From Nonomuraea wenchangensis (GTDB lineage: Bacteria; Actinomycetota; Actinomycetes; Streptosporangiales; Streptosporangiaceae): 64,000 bases of DNA. Position numbers and translations under genes: made by a program. Of this stretch, positions 1 to 8,311 are shown piece by piece. The stretch spans positions 85,129-149,128 of the forward strand of contig NZ_FOHX01000012.1 of NCBI RefSeq assembly GCF_900111685.1. Reading direction: 5' to 3'. Below the pieces are notes generated by a model. That model saw only the letters and a list, made by a program, of their open reading frames with translations. It had not been told where the DNA came from and made no database searches. The number at the start of each line of letters is the position of its first letter. Position 1 is the stretch's first letter.

Positions 1-2
1 CC

Positions 3-374
3 ACCGGCCGCCAAATCCGCACCCTCACCGGCCACACCGACTCGGTGTCCTCGGTGGTGTTCAGCCCGGACGGCACCCGCCTGGCCAGCGCCGGCAACGA
101 TCGCACGGTGTGGGTGTGGGATGCAGCCACCGGCCGCCCCATCGGCGCCCCGCTCACCGATCACACCAGCCCGGTGATCTCGGTAGCGTTCAGCCCGGAC
201 AGCACCCGCCTGGCCAGCGCCAGCGACGAGGGCACGGTGCGGGTGTGGAACGTCGCCTTGCCGCCTGATCTTCCTCGGGCGGTCTGTGGCATCGCGGTTC
301 GGCCGTTTACTCCTCAGGAATGGCAGCAGTACATCCCCGATGAGCCATACCGGGATAGCTGTCCCACTCTCTGA
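3..374 (+). CDS. WD40-repeat protein, C-terminal part (5' end outside window)
   Basis: The reading frame is open from base 3, so only the last ~123 residues are in the window. Two WD40 blades are visible, each with the FSPDGTRLAS or FSPDSTRLAS core followed by a TVxVWD/TVRVWN strand, and the start of the fragment has the GH dipeptide of a third blade (LTGHTDSV). The tail FTPQEWQQYIPDEPYRDSCP is typical of large actinobacterial NTPase or protease proteins that end in WD40 propellers, so the missing N-terminus probably carries such an effector domain (inference). It is followed at once by a transposase scrap. The stop is TGA at 372-374. WD40 identity is sure; the full architecture cannot be known from this window. 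Confidence 0.85.
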   Translation, partial: TGRQIRTLTGHTDSVSSVVFSPDGTRLASAGNDRTVWVWDAATGRPIGAPLTDHTSPVISVAFSPDSTRLASASDEGTVRVWNVALPPDLPRAVCGIAVRPFTPQEWQQYIPDEPYRDSCPTL

Positions 375-375
375 C

Positions 376-540
376 AAGGCCAAGTACACCCGGCACGGCC
401 GGACCATCGAGTACCACCAGGCGCAGATTCGCCGCGCCTTCGGGGACCCGGCCGACAGGCGAGGCAGCCGAGGAGCGGTGGGCGCGCTGGCTGGCCACCG
501 AGATGTGCCCGGTCGAGACTGACTCCGGCCGCCGGCCGCT
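376..540 (+). pseudogene. Tn3-family transposase N-terminal scrap, frameshifted
   Basis: Directly after the WD40 gene the frame beginning at 376 reads GRTIEYHQAQIRRAFG, and from about 443 a different frame carries on with RPTGEAAEERWARWLATEMC and PVET. Joined, this matches the N-terminal DUF4158 region of Tn3-family transposases (recalled pattern: GRTIEYHRAQIRE.LGFR....A..L..WL...VC). No start, no DDE catalytic domain and no terminal repeats were seen, so this is a dead remnant. It suggests a transposon event next to the WD40 gene. Family assignment is from memory of the motif, not from a search. Confidence 0.6.
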
Positions 541-574
541 GCGCTCCCGCAGGTCATGCCGGGAACACGCTCGT

Positions 575-925
575 GATGCGGCAGATATCGCAAATCTCAG
601 CGCCGAGCTGCTCCCGGCCCGTCCACCAGGGCGAGTTGGCCAGGCTTCAGCTCCGAGACCGGGACGCGGGTGTGCTGCACGTCCGGGACGAACTCCTGCA
701 CGTCCCGGGAGGCTTGGACGCGCGCAGCGGCCTCGGCCGGTCGGCCGGGTTACCGGACGGCTTCTTCCCGCCGGGGCGGCGGGGACGGTCAGGTAGTTCC
801 GGTGGACGGCGAGCTTGCGGCCGTCCGCGGTGTGCACCTCCAGCCGGCCGCCGCCCAGGCTCCGGGCGACGGTGCCGGTGCCTCCGCCTCAGACGGACAC
901 GGACGCGCCGGTCTCGATCCACCTG
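575..925 (-). pseudogene. decayed minus-strand reading frame, unidentified
   Basis: Short stretches with natural protein composition appear on the minus strand in successive frames: VHTADGRKLAVHRNYLTVPA near 770-835 and QEFVPDVQHTRVPVSELKPG near 600-690, separated by frame changes and stops. No intact open frame with a plausible start covers them. They lie downstream of and in the same orientation as the broken genes at 929-2252, so the block 575-2252 may once have been one operon, perhaps of plasmid or integrated-element origin. I do not recognise the family. Confidence 0.35.
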
Positions 926-928
926 CCC

Positions 929-1202
929 TTACGGGTCGCGGGGCTGATCGGGGTCGAAGGCGTTCCGCAGCTGGCGGGCCTCCTCCTCCAGGCTGGCGCC
1001 CGGCGTCGGGGTTGAGCGCGCCGTCGACGTCCAGGGCCAGCACCGGGCTCTGCCTCCGGCCGGGCCACGGTGTGCGCCCGTCGGGCGGCGCCGCGGGCGC
1101 AGTCGCGGGCGCATTCGCTGGCACGGTCGCCTGGTTATCCGTGCGCGGCGCTGATGCGCCGGCGGGGTTGTCCCCGGGTGGCATGGACGCCTCCTCCCTC
1201 AT
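929..1202 (-). pseudogene. HAD-like protein remnant, frameshifted
   Basis: The frame starting at 1202 contains SPVLALDVDGALNPDAG, which resembles HAD motif I (DxDG with a following N). After about base 1010 the sensible sequence moves to another frame (ASLEEEARQLRNAFDPDQP) that stops at 929. The start lies only 5 bases after the stop of the next broken gene upstream (1208), which suggests a former operon. The motif-I reading is clear, but the rest of the domain, including the catalytic lysine and motif IV, is absent, so the fragment is probably inactive. Confidence 0.4.
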
Positions 1203-1207
1203 CGTGG

Positions 1208-2252
1208 TCAGTCTTCCGCGCTGCTCGGCGAGGACTTCGGCTGGACCTCCAGGACCTGATCGTCAAGACAGGTGAAGTAAGCGCTGAGCCGGCCATCGCC
1301 GGGCGCATCAGCTGTTTCGAGCTCAGCACGGTTGGTCAGGCGAACACGCGGCCCGTAGACGATCACGTCGACGGGCGGGAAGCTGTGCCCGGCGCAGCTC
1401 TGCTCCCATCTCATGTCGATGGTCAGCGCGCACTCGCTGTTGTCGTCGATCACCTGCAGAAGATGGGCCCGCCCCTGCTCGGTGACCTGCGCGGAGATCG
1501 TCGCTCGGGTCAGGACGGCCTTGTCTCCGGCGTGCAGGTCGCGCAGCGCGCTCAGCATCGCCATCTCGGCGGGCACCACTGCGGCGGGGGTGGGGAAGTG
1601 AACACCGGTCAGCTCGCGCAGGTCGTCCAGGACGATGACCAGCCGGGCGGCCTCCAGGACCGAGACCGAAAGCGGCTCACGCACGTGACCCCGGGCGACA
1701 GGCTTGTCCCCCATCTGCACCTCGATCACCTCGTTCGCCTCGGCGGCCACGAGCAGTTCGGCCACCGGCCTGATCGCTGATGGCCGGTGCCCGCCCAGGC
1801 CGGACAGGTTCACCTCCACCGCCGCTCATCGGGACGCCCTCTCGCGAATGGTCGAGGTGGAGACGCACCTGAACCACGCCGTGCAAGTCGGCCCCCTGGA
1901 CCGACGTACCCGCGCGCCCGGCGGTACGGGTGGTCAACGACAGCTCCAACGCCGCGGCGGCTTGGCCGTCGGGGGTGAGCACCAGCAGGCGGCAGGGCAC
2001 GGGCGCGGTGTCCTGGTGCGGCGTCATGACGTGGACGTGGTCGCCGTCGCCGAACGGTTCGAGCTTCTCGACCAAGCGATCGGCGTCGAGGACGTGCAGT
2101 GCCTCGACGAACCTGCCCTCGATGACCGTCTTGCCGCCGTAGGCCAGCACCTGCTCCAGATCGCGCCGGGCCCGGAACCCATCGGGGTCACCGGGATCGA
2201 CCTGCAGCCGCGGGATGATCGAGACCTGCCTCGTGCCCGGGTTCGGGGTCAT
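1208..2252 (-). pseudogene. unidentified protein split by a frameshift near 1825
   Basis: Two overlapping minus-strand frames look like one gene broken by a frameshift. The first (ATG at 2252) reads sensibly through RRDLEQVLAYGGKTVIEGRF and EPFGDGDHVHVMTPHQDTAP to about base 1830, then degenerates into glycine/arginine-rich noise. The second takes over at 1819 (LSGLGGHRPSAIRPVAELLV) and runs 203 residues to the stop at 1208 (tail FTCLDDQVLEVQPKSSPSSAED shortened here to its end KSSPSSAED). The upstream frame stays open without ATG, GTG or TTG back to the next gene, so the true start is also uncertain. No family recognised. Confidence 0.45.
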
Positions 2253-2556
2253 CGTGATCCGCCGGCGGTCGCCGTGGGCGGCAAAGCCGATGCGGCAGAA
2301 GGGGGAGATCTCCTGAGCGCGGCCTTGGAGCGTGACGGGCCGGGCGTCCAGATCGGCAACCCGCGCGAGGGCGGCCTGCTCGCGGCTGGTCGGAGCCTCT
2401 GCTTGATCGTGTTCGTGTCGGAGACGGTCAGGTGCAGGGCGGTTTTCGGGTGCAGCGGGTAGGACCCGCGGGGCTGAGTGGTGATGCGTGAACAGGGATG
2501 GCAGGAGTGTAAAGGTTCCCTTGACGCCGCAGATCTCGTAAAGACATCCTTGACAC

Positions 2557-3186
2557 GTGACTGATTCACCGACGTCTCTCGCGGGCCTGACCGCCCGCCT
2601 TAGCGAGCGTGCCTCCGCCCTGGCCGAGTCGCTCAGCAGCCCAGTGGCTCAGCCGGCCTATCTCGACCTCGTCCGGCTCGCCCAGGATGTCGACGGCTTT
2701 GCAGATCAGGTGCTGAAGCTGTGCGTGCAGCAGTCCCGGGACGCCGGACACACCTGGCAGGAGATCGGGGAACTACTCGGCGTCACCCGCCAGGCCGCGT
2801 TCCAGCGGTTCGGCAAGCCCATCGATCCGAGAACGGGAGAACCCATGGACAAGACTGTACGCATGGCCGACGCCGCCGCGCGCGCCACCGAGATCGCCAC
2901 CGCCGTCCTCGATGGCCGCATGGACGAAGCCCGCCAGTCGTTCAACGCCGAAGTGCTGGCGGCCTTCACCGACGAGGTTCGCCTCAACGGACTGGCCACG
3001 GTCACCGGCCTCGTCGGCGCCTTCGAGGGCTTCGGCGAGGGCGAGCCGTTCGTCCGCCGCATCGGCGACCACACGGTCGTCGACATCCCGCTGCGCTATG
3101 AGGCCGGCGAGATGAAGGCCCGCGTCGCCTTCGACACGGAGGAGAAGGTCGCCGGCGTCGTCATCCTCGCACCCGAGACCCCGTGA
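2557..3186 (+). CDS. HTH and DUF3887-like domain protein
   Basis: A 209-residue cytoplasmic protein with a GTG start at 2557. Residues ~1-60 form a helical region, and TWQEIGELLGVTRQAAFQRF (about 68-87) is a clear helix-turn-helix, as in XRE/sigma-like DNA-binding segments. The C-terminal ~100 residues (from RATEIATAVLDGRMDEARQS to VVILAPE) match the DUF3887 pattern, a cystatin-like fold found alone or fused to other domains. The combination suggests a regulator that senses a small ligand or peptide (inference). There is no operon partner immediately upstream; two tiny genes follow after a 49-base gap. Codon use is typical of the window. Confidence 0.75.
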   Translation: MTDSPTSLAGLTARLSERASALAESLSSPVAQPAYLDLVRLAQDVDGFADQVLKLCVQQSRDAGHTWQEIGELLGVTRQAAFQRFGKPIDPRTGEPMDKTVRMADAAARATEIATAVLDGRMDEARQSFNAEVLAAFTDEVRLNGLATVTGLVGAFEGFGEGEPFVRRIGDHTVVDIPLRYEAGEMKARVAFDTEEKVAGVVILAPETP

Positions 3187-3235
3187 CCCCCCGCACCGCT
3201 CACCGGCCCACAGAGTGGAAGGTCACGAAAGGCAG

Positions 3236-3364
3236 ATGAGCATGGCCACAGCCGACAAGGACACGGCCCCGGTGCTCGACGTCGGCCGCAGGGTCCGTCC
3301 CACGATCACACCGGACGACGCGGCTGCCGTGGCCTGTGTCATCACCGAACACGGGCAGAGATGA
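3236..3364 (+). CDS. small hypothetical protein (42 aa)
   Basis: ATG at 3236, preceded by a purine-rich AAAGGCAG, encodes 42 residues beginning MSMATADKDTAPVLDVGRR and ending VACVITEHGQR. Its TGA (3362-3364) overlaps the ATG of the next small gene (3361) in the ATGA style usual for translational coupling. No domain is recognised. Support comes from the start signal, high-GC third positions and the coupled stop. Confidence 0.45.
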   Translation: MSMATADKDTAPVLDVGRRVRPTITPDDAAAVACVITEHGQR

Positions 3365-3588
3365 TGATGGGGTCGTACGTCACCACGCTGATTTCACTTG
3401 CGGTCCTGCTCGGGAGCGTGGGCTGGGTCTACCAGGACGCGTCGGCCCATGCCAGGCGCGGAACACCCATCTACTTCTCGGCGGGATCGATCGAGCTGAG
3501 CCAGCCCACCACTTGGGCCCTCGGCTGCCTGTGCTTGTGGATCGTCGTCCTGCCGCTCTACCTCACGTGCCGGCGGCAAGCCGGCTGA
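3361..3588 (+). CDS. small two-helix membrane protein (75 aa)
   Basis: 75 residues with two predicted membrane segments: YVTTLISLAVLLGSVGWVYQ near the N-terminus and WALGCLCLWIVVLPLYLTC near the C-terminus, with a short extracytoplasmic loop (ASAHARRGTPIYFSAGSIEL) between them. Its start overlaps the stop of the 42-residue gene before it. Small actinobacterial membrane proteins of this layout are common, but I know no function. The tail CRRQAG is basic, which places both ends inside. Confidence 0.6.
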   Translation: MMMGSYVTTLISLAVLLGSVGWVYQDASAHARRGTPIYFSAGSIELSQPTTWALGCLCLWIVVLPLYLTCRRQAG

Positions 3589-3874
3589 CAGCCGATGAGA
3601 CGGCCAAACGGGGCCCACAGTGGCTCCTTCATCGCGGCGGCGAACGCCTGGACGGCCGGGTCCGGCGCACCGGCCGCGACGTGATACGAGGTCGTGAGGC
3701 CGATTGACGTCGAGGGTCTGAAAGGGGGCCGAACGGAGACTGCGAGGCGACTCGCCAGGCGGCGTCGATGGTCTCGGGGGTAGCGACGCCGTTCACCCAG
3801 AGCTTGCCCGCCGCGAGGAGGAGCGGGACCAGAAGGGAATTCAGGATGTAGCCCTGCGTCAGCGCCCAGGGGCA
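3558..3874 (-). pseudogene. 3-hydroxyacyl-CoA dehydrogenase, C-terminal remnant with frameshift
   Basis: On the minus strand, GYILNSLLVPLLLAAGKLWV and NGVATPETIDAAWRVA (about 3730-3850) match the C-terminal dimerisation domain of 3-hydroxybutyryl/3-hydroxyacyl-CoA dehydrogenases. The rest of that domain, IGLTTSYHVAAGAPDPAVQA plus FAAAMKE (about 3620-3720), lies in a different frame, so there is a frameshift near 3725. The whole NAD-binding Rossmann domain is missing. The remnant is downstream of and in the same orientation as the SDR at 3977. It cannot be functional. Confidence 0.7.
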
Positions 3875-3976
3875 GCGCTGGACAAATGTTTGACTCGGAG
3901 GAGGGGTGAGCCTGCTCGCCGCCTGGATGGGCAATCCGCGGCGGCGGCGCGTCTGGTCGGCCGGCCCAATGGGAGC

Positions 3977-4780
3977 TCACCGGCGCGGCCGGGTTTTCCG
4001 GCCGACGAAGTTGGTGAACGCACGGCGGCTGATTACCGTGTTGAGACGTACGAACGCACGGTTCGCCCGGCCGATCGGGAGGCTCGGCGGCGCGTTGCGG
4101 CGGTCCAGCGCCGTGAGGGTCTCGCGCGCAACCTGGTCCGGGGTCGCGAGCGGTAGTCCTTTGTAGAGGTGCTCGGCATTGCTGACGGCATCGATGAATT
4201 CCGTGCGCGTGGGCCCAGGCGACACGGCCAGAACACGAAGGCCGGTGCCTCGTGATTCGTACCAGACCGATTCGGTGAGGCTGAGCACGAAGGCCTTCGC
4301 CGCGGCGTACACGGCCAGGTACGGATCCGCACCGTAGGCCGCCATGCTGGCAACGTTCACCAGCACGCCCCGGCGGGCGTCCCGCAGCGTCGGCAGGAAC
4401 GCATGGGTCAGCTCGACCACGGCCGAGACGCCGAGGGCGATCTCCCGGGTCAGCCGATCGAGGTCTGCCTCGTGCAGCGGGCCGTAGGTGATCGCGCCGG
4501 CGTTGTTGATCAGGCTCGTGACCGGCAGTCCCCGGTCCATGACCTCGGCGGCCACGGCACGGCCGCCATCGGGCACCGACAGGTCAGCGACTAGGGGTTC
4601 GATGCGTACATCGTGTTCCTGGCGGATGGCCGACGCGAGCGCCTCCAGCCGATCACGTCGCCGGGCGACAAGTATGAGGTTCGACCCCCGGGCCGCGAGC
4701 CGGTGCGCGAAAGCGGCGCCAATTCCCGAACTGGCGCCCGTGAGAAGTGTCCATTGCCCACGGTAGTCAACTTCGGCCAT
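3977..4780 (-). CDS. SDR-family NAD(P)-dependent oxidoreductase
   Basis: A 267-residue classical short-chain dehydrogenase. The cofactor motif TGASSGIG is near residue 15, the structural NNAG motif follows (SLINNAGAITYG), and the catalytic Ser-Tyr-Lys set is seen in NVASMAAYGADPYLAVYAAAKAF. PGPTRTEF marks the loop after the active site. The ATG at 4780 is chosen over an in-frame start 27 bases upstream because AGAAGGGAA sits at proper distance before it and the Rossmann strand then starts near residue 10. The gene overlaps the end of the membrane-protein gene at 4767-5258 by 14 bases, so the two are probably coupled. The substrate is unknown; the sequence resembles the DltE/YqjQ-like group of SDRs (tentative). 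Confidence 0.9.
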   Translation of the reverse strand: MAEVDYRGQWTLLTGASSGIGAAFAHRLAARGSNLILVARRRDRLEALASAIRQEHDVRIEPLVADLSVPDGGRAVAAEVMDRGLPVTSLINNAGAITYGPLHEADLDRLTREIALGVSAVVELTHAFLPTLRDARRGVLVNVASMAAYGADPYLAVYAAAKAFVLSLTESVWYESRGTGLRVLAVSPGPTRTEFIDAVSNAEHLYKGLPLATPDQVARETLTALDRRNAPPSLPIGRANRAFVRLNTVISRRAFTNFVGRKTRPRR

Positions 4781-5258
4781 CGTCCGTTCCCTTCTGATCT
4801 TCTGCACCGGACAGTCCGCTCAGGCGCGCCGGATCGAACCATCGACCCGGTGTCGCCGGTCGTGATCGCGCGGGCACCGACTCGGCGGTGTGTGCGTCGC
4901 CGATCATCCGGACCGCAGGGGTGAGGACCGCCGTGGCCATCAGCACCGCGACCAGCGACCAGAACCGCCAGACGGGCCAGCCGTAATCCGCGACGATCTG
5001 CCAGGTCTCCCTGGTCGCCAGCAGGGTGGCGCCGGCCGCCACGGTGAACCATCCGGTGGCCTTGCTCTGAAAGCTGGTCACCTGCTCCCGCTGGGTACGG
5101 GTCAGCTGCGCGAGCATGGTCTGCTTCAGTGCCCGGTACCAGCGGCGGTGCAGCACGTACATGACCGGTGGCAGCAGCCACCACCAGGCTGATGGCCGGG
5201 CCTTCGCTGCTTGGGCGGCGAAGGCGGTGCCCACGGTGGCCTCGCGATCGAACTCCAT
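4767..5258 (-). CDS. membrane protein of unknown function (163 aa)
   Basis: The 163-residue product has hydrophobic segments at AWWWLLPPVMYVLHRRW (~24-40), a helix near ATGWFTVAAGATLLA (~68-82) and FWSLVAVLMATAVLTPAV (~100-117), with a charged, Ser/Pro-rich cytoplasmic tail. The ATG at 5258 lies 14 bases after the remnant of an alpha/beta hydrolase gene. The product is translationally coupled to the SDR downstream. No family is recognised; the first ~20 residues may be shortened by the same deletion that damaged the hydrolase next door. Confidence 0.6.
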   Translation of the reverse strand: MEFDREATVGTAFAAQAAKARPSAWWWLLPPVMYVLHRRWYRALKQTMLAQLTRTQREQVTSFQSKATGWFTVAAGATLLATRETWQIVADYGWPVWRFWSLVAVLMATAVLTPAVRMIGDAHTAESVPARSRPATPGRWFDPARLSGLSGAEDQKGTDDGRS

Positions 5259-5271
5259 AGCCGCCCAGGCT

Positions 5272-5611
5272 TTAGGTCGGCGGGCGGGTGGACGGGCCTA
5301 CCTCGACGATGCCGCTGACGTGGTCGGATGCCGTCGCGGCGGCGATGGTGGCCGCCCAGGTGCCTGATCAGCGCGACCAGGTCGCCGGCGACGTCGGTGC
5401 GGGAGATCGACTTCCAGTCGCCCGCGCTCGACTCGCCGTGCCCGCGCATGTCCGCCGCCGCGACCCGGAACCCGGCCCGCGCCAGTTCCGGCACCAGGAG
5501 CCGGAAAGCCTGCCTGCGGTCCCCGATGCCGTGCGACAGCACGATCAGCGGCCCCTCCCCGGCGATGTAGTAGGCAATCCGCCTGCCCTCGATGTCGAGA
5601 AATTCGGTCAA
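5272..5611 (-). pseudogene. alpha/beta hydrolase N-terminal remnant, nucleophile elbow deleted
   Basis: The ATG at 5611 opens a typical alpha/beta-hydrolase N-terminus: IEGRRIAYYIAGEGPLIVLS, the oxyanion-hole HG of LSHGIGD, and ADMRGHGESS (DxRGHGxS). It is correct to LVALIRHLGG. There one expects the GHSxGG nucleophile elbow; instead the downstream sequence that looks natural (AATIAAATASDHVSGIVEVG) follows immediately in another frame and stops at 5272. The catalytic serine is therefore lost in a small deletion that also shifted the frame, and the C-terminal half of the domain is absent. Confidence 0.7.
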
Positions 5612-5714
5612 GGTGTCCTCCAGAAAGTTGTTATCGATGGCCTTGCGGTTTATTTGCCGCTGAACCCTCCAAAGGGCGGGTAGAGGCGATCAGACGAGCG
5701 GGTCCGGCCGGTCG

Positions 5715-6839
5715 TCACTCCTGATGTGGCCGGGCGCCTCGGGGCCGGACGGGAAGGCTGGACAGGGCATGCATGAAGTCGGACCGCCAGGTCAGCTCGC
5801 CAGCTGGAACGGCGAGGTCGAGGTCGGGGTACCGGTTCATCAGGGCGCCGAACGCGACCTGGGCCTCCATCCGGGCCAGGGGCGCGCCCAGGCAGTAATG
5901 GATGCCGTGGCCGAAACCGAGATGCGGATTCTCGACCCGGTCCAGCTGCAGCCGGTCTGCCTGCGGGAAGCGGCGCTGGTCGCGGTTGGCCTGCGCCAGG
6001 CTGATGTCGATGGGTGTGCCGACCGCGACGGTCTGGCCGGCGAACTCGAATGTCTCGGCGGCGGCCCGGTAGGTGGTCGTGGCCAGTGGGGAGTCGAACC
6101 GTATGAACTCCTCGATCGCGGTGGGCAGCAGCCCGGGCTCGGCCCGCAGCCGGTTCCATCGCTCGCGGTCCTCGAGCAGCCGGAACATGCCGTTGCCGAT
6201 CAGGCCGGCGGTGGTTTCGTGCCCGCCGACCAGGAGTGCGAAGACCATCGAGGTGAGTTCGCCGTCGGAGAACCGATCCTCCTCCTCACGGACCGCGATC
6301 AGGTCACTGAGCAGGCCGTCGCCCGGGTGTGCGCGCTGGTCGGCGATCATTCCTCGGATGACGCCGAGTAACCGGGTCAGCTGGGTGGGCTGCTCGTGTT
6401 CCCGGGCCGCGCCGCCGGCCACGATGGCGGTCCACGTGCGGAACTCCTCGCGGCTGTCGGTCGGGACGCCGAGCAGGTCACAGATGACCTGCATCGGCAG
6501 CGGCCACGCGTACGCCTCGATCAGGTCTAGCGTCTCGAGACGGTCCATGGCGTCCAGCAGGTCGGCCGCGACGCGCTCGATGCGCGGGCGCAGCGCCTCG
6601 ATGCGCGCGGCGGAGAAGGCGGCCGAGACCAGACGGCGCAGGCGGGTGTGGTCCGGCGGATCGAGGAACAGGATCATGCGCAACATCGCGTCGCCCAGTT
6701 CCGGTGAGAGTCCCCTCGCTTCCGCGTCAAGGATTTTCGACGTTCGCCGTTCGGACAGCATCCGCCGCGCAGCGTCGAAACCGGTCACCAGCAGGGGCGT
6801 CGCACCGTCGGGCGGCGTGGATTGCCGGGCGCTGGTCAT
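5715..6839 (-). CDS. cytochrome P450
   Basis: A 374-residue class I bacterial P450. The I-helix oxygen-binding motif is VGGHETT, the K-helix ExxR is EEFIR, and the heme-binding loop is FGHGIHYCLGAPLAR with the thiolate cysteine near residue 315. DPPDHTRLRRLV is the conserved C-helix segment. The start at 6839 is chosen because GAGGAG precedes it by 8 bases; an upstream in-frame start would add 89 residues of Arg/Pro-rich noise. The protein is ~25 residues shorter than usual, all at the N-terminus. It would need a ferredoxin and reductase; none is nearby. It is divergent from an AraC-type regulator (6986), which probably controls it. Substrate unknown. Confidence 0.92.
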   Translation of the reverse strand: MTSARQSTPPDGATPLLVTGFDAARRMLSERRTSKILDAEARGLSPELGDAMLRMILFLDPPDHTRLRRLVSAAFSAARIEALRPRIERVAADLLDAMDRLETLDLIEAYAWPLPMQVICDLLGVPTDSREEFRTWTAIVAGGAAREHEQPTQLTRLLGVIRGMIADQRAHPGDGLLSDLIAVREEEDRFSDGELTSMVFALLVGGHETTAGLIGNGMFRLLEDRERWNRLRAEPGLLPTAIEEFIRFDSPLATTTYRAAAETFEFAGQTVAVGTPIDISLAQANRDQRRFPQADRLQLDRVENPHLGFGHGIHYCLGAPLARMEAQVAFGALMNRYPDLDLAVPAGELTWRSDFMHALSSLPVRPRGARPHQE

Positions 6840-6985
6840 GGGCTGCTCCTCACAGAATCCTGCTCGTTCCGGGTCACGGGGCCGATTGCCACGGGGTCGT
6901 GGTATCCGCCAACGTAAGTGGCGTGCCGGTGCCTCCGATTGGATCTGGCAGCCATGTGGTGGAACATGCGGGCCACAATGGTGAT

Positions 6986-7861
6986 ATGAGCGGGAGCCCG
7001 GAACCTGATGATCACATCGGCAGCTGCGACCGACCGCCGGAATACGCCGCCGACACGGAGCTCGGCGCCCGTGTACAGACCCGGGAGACCCGGGTACGGG
7101 ACGCACTCCTCACCGACTTCCGCACCGCGATCAGGGTGCGATCAGGCACCACGCAGCGCGCGGCGGACGAGCTGCGACTGTACGTCGTGCACCGGGGTTC
7201 CTGGATCCTGCAGTACTCCGGCAGCCGACTCGCCCTGCCGGGCGGGCGGTTCATGGTCCAGCGTGCCACCGGTCTGACCGGCTTCGAGACGAGCCCGCAG
7301 ACCGCGGGCGCCACCATCGCGCTGCCCGCCGGGGCCGTCGGCAGCCACGCGGGCGACAGGTCGATCAGCGGCTCGGCCGTCACACCCGAAGTACGCCTTC
7401 TGCTGGCCCACGCCAGCCTGCTCCACGACACGATCGACGAACTCACCGACCACGGCATCGGAGCAGCCAGAAACGCACTGATCGAGTTGACCCGCGGCGT
7501 GATGTATCGCTACGTCGACGGCACCGAACCCGCCCTGGCCCCCGCGCTGGCCACGGCTGCCCGCGAACTCGCCGATCAGTGGCTCACCCACCCCGACCTG
7601 ACGCCCAGCCTGCTCGCCCGTCAACTGCACGTCTCCATACGCACCTTGAGCCGCGCGTTTGCCGACACCGGCGAATCTGTCGCCGCCTACATCCGGCGCC
7701 GTCGCCTGGAAGAGGCTCGCCGCGCTCTGACAGCCGGCCAGACTGTCTCAGAGGTCGCGGCCCGCTGGCAGTTCGCCGACAGCAGCCACTTCATCCGCTC
7801 ATTTCGCCGGCGCTATGACCAAACCCCGGCCCAGTACGCCCGCAACCGACAACCGTCCTAG
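6986..7861 (+). CDS. AraC-family transcriptional regulator
   Basis: 291 residues. The N-terminal ~175 residues form an AraC_binding_2-like sensor (LRLYVVHRGSWILQYSGSRL). The C-terminal ~100 residues hold the two AraC helix-turn-helix units: PSLLARQLHVSIRTLSRAFA and TVSEVAARWQFADSSHFIRS, ending FRRRYDQTPAQYARNRQPS. I place the start at ATG 6986, since upstream in-frame sequence overlaps the P450 and has no protein character. The 146-base gap to the divergent P450 start must hold both promoters. A role in regulating the P450 is inferred from position only. Confidence 0.88.
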   Translation: MSGSPEPDDHIGSCDRPPEYAADTELGARVQTRETRVRDALLTDFRTAIRVRSGTTQRAADELRLYVVHRGSWILQYSGSRLALPGGRFMVQRATGLTGFETSPQTAGATIALPAGAVGSHAGDRSISGSAVTPEVRLLLAHASLLHDTIDELTDHGIGAARNALIELTRGVMYRYVDGTEPALAPALATAARELADQWLTHPDLTPSLLARQLHVSIRTLSRAFADTGESVAAYIRRRRLEEARRALTAGQTVSEVAARWQFADSSHFIRSFRRRYDQTPAQYARNRQPS

Positions 7862-8170
7862 GCGGTCGCAGGGCTGCGGTTCGATCTGCGGTGGAAGGCC
7901 GCCTGCGGGCTCGGTCTTTATGACCAGGGCTTCGATCCGTCGCTGCTGACCTACTTCCGGCGTCGGCTGGCCCGCTCGGCGGACCCGGACCGGATCTTCG
8001 GCATCGTCCGCACGGTGGTGGAGCAGACCGGGGTGCTGGCCGGCCGGGCGCGGCGCGCTGGATTCAACGGTGCTGCTGGATGCGGTCGCCACCCAGGACA
8101 CCATCACCCAGCTGATCGCCGCGATCCGCCGGGTGGCCCGTCAGGTGCCCGGCGCGGGCGCGCTGCGATC
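7862..8170 (+). pseudogene. IS1182-like transposase N-terminal scrap
   Basis: Immediately after the AraC gene the plus strand reads FDLRWKAACGLGLYDQGFDP and SLLTYFRRRLARSADPDRIF, then VVEQTGVLAGRARRA, and after a frame change near 8060 DAVATQDTITQLIAAIRRVA. This matches, from memory, the N-terminal region of IS1182/IS5-like transposases (DLRWKAACGL...DPSLLTYFRRRL...LDSTVL.DAVATQDTVTQLI). There is no start and the catalytic domain is missing. The remainder to 8311 shows no gene. Confidence 0.65.
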
Positions 8171-8311
8171 GATGACATTCCGGTGCGGAGCAATGGGCGG
8201 CTCGCGCCGGCGTTCTTCGGCGAGCGGAAGGACGCCAGCGGAGTCGTTGCTCCACGCTTGATCAAATCCCTTTTGCCTGGAATCAAGGCCGGCAGGCCGC
8301 TGGGCGGGTGT

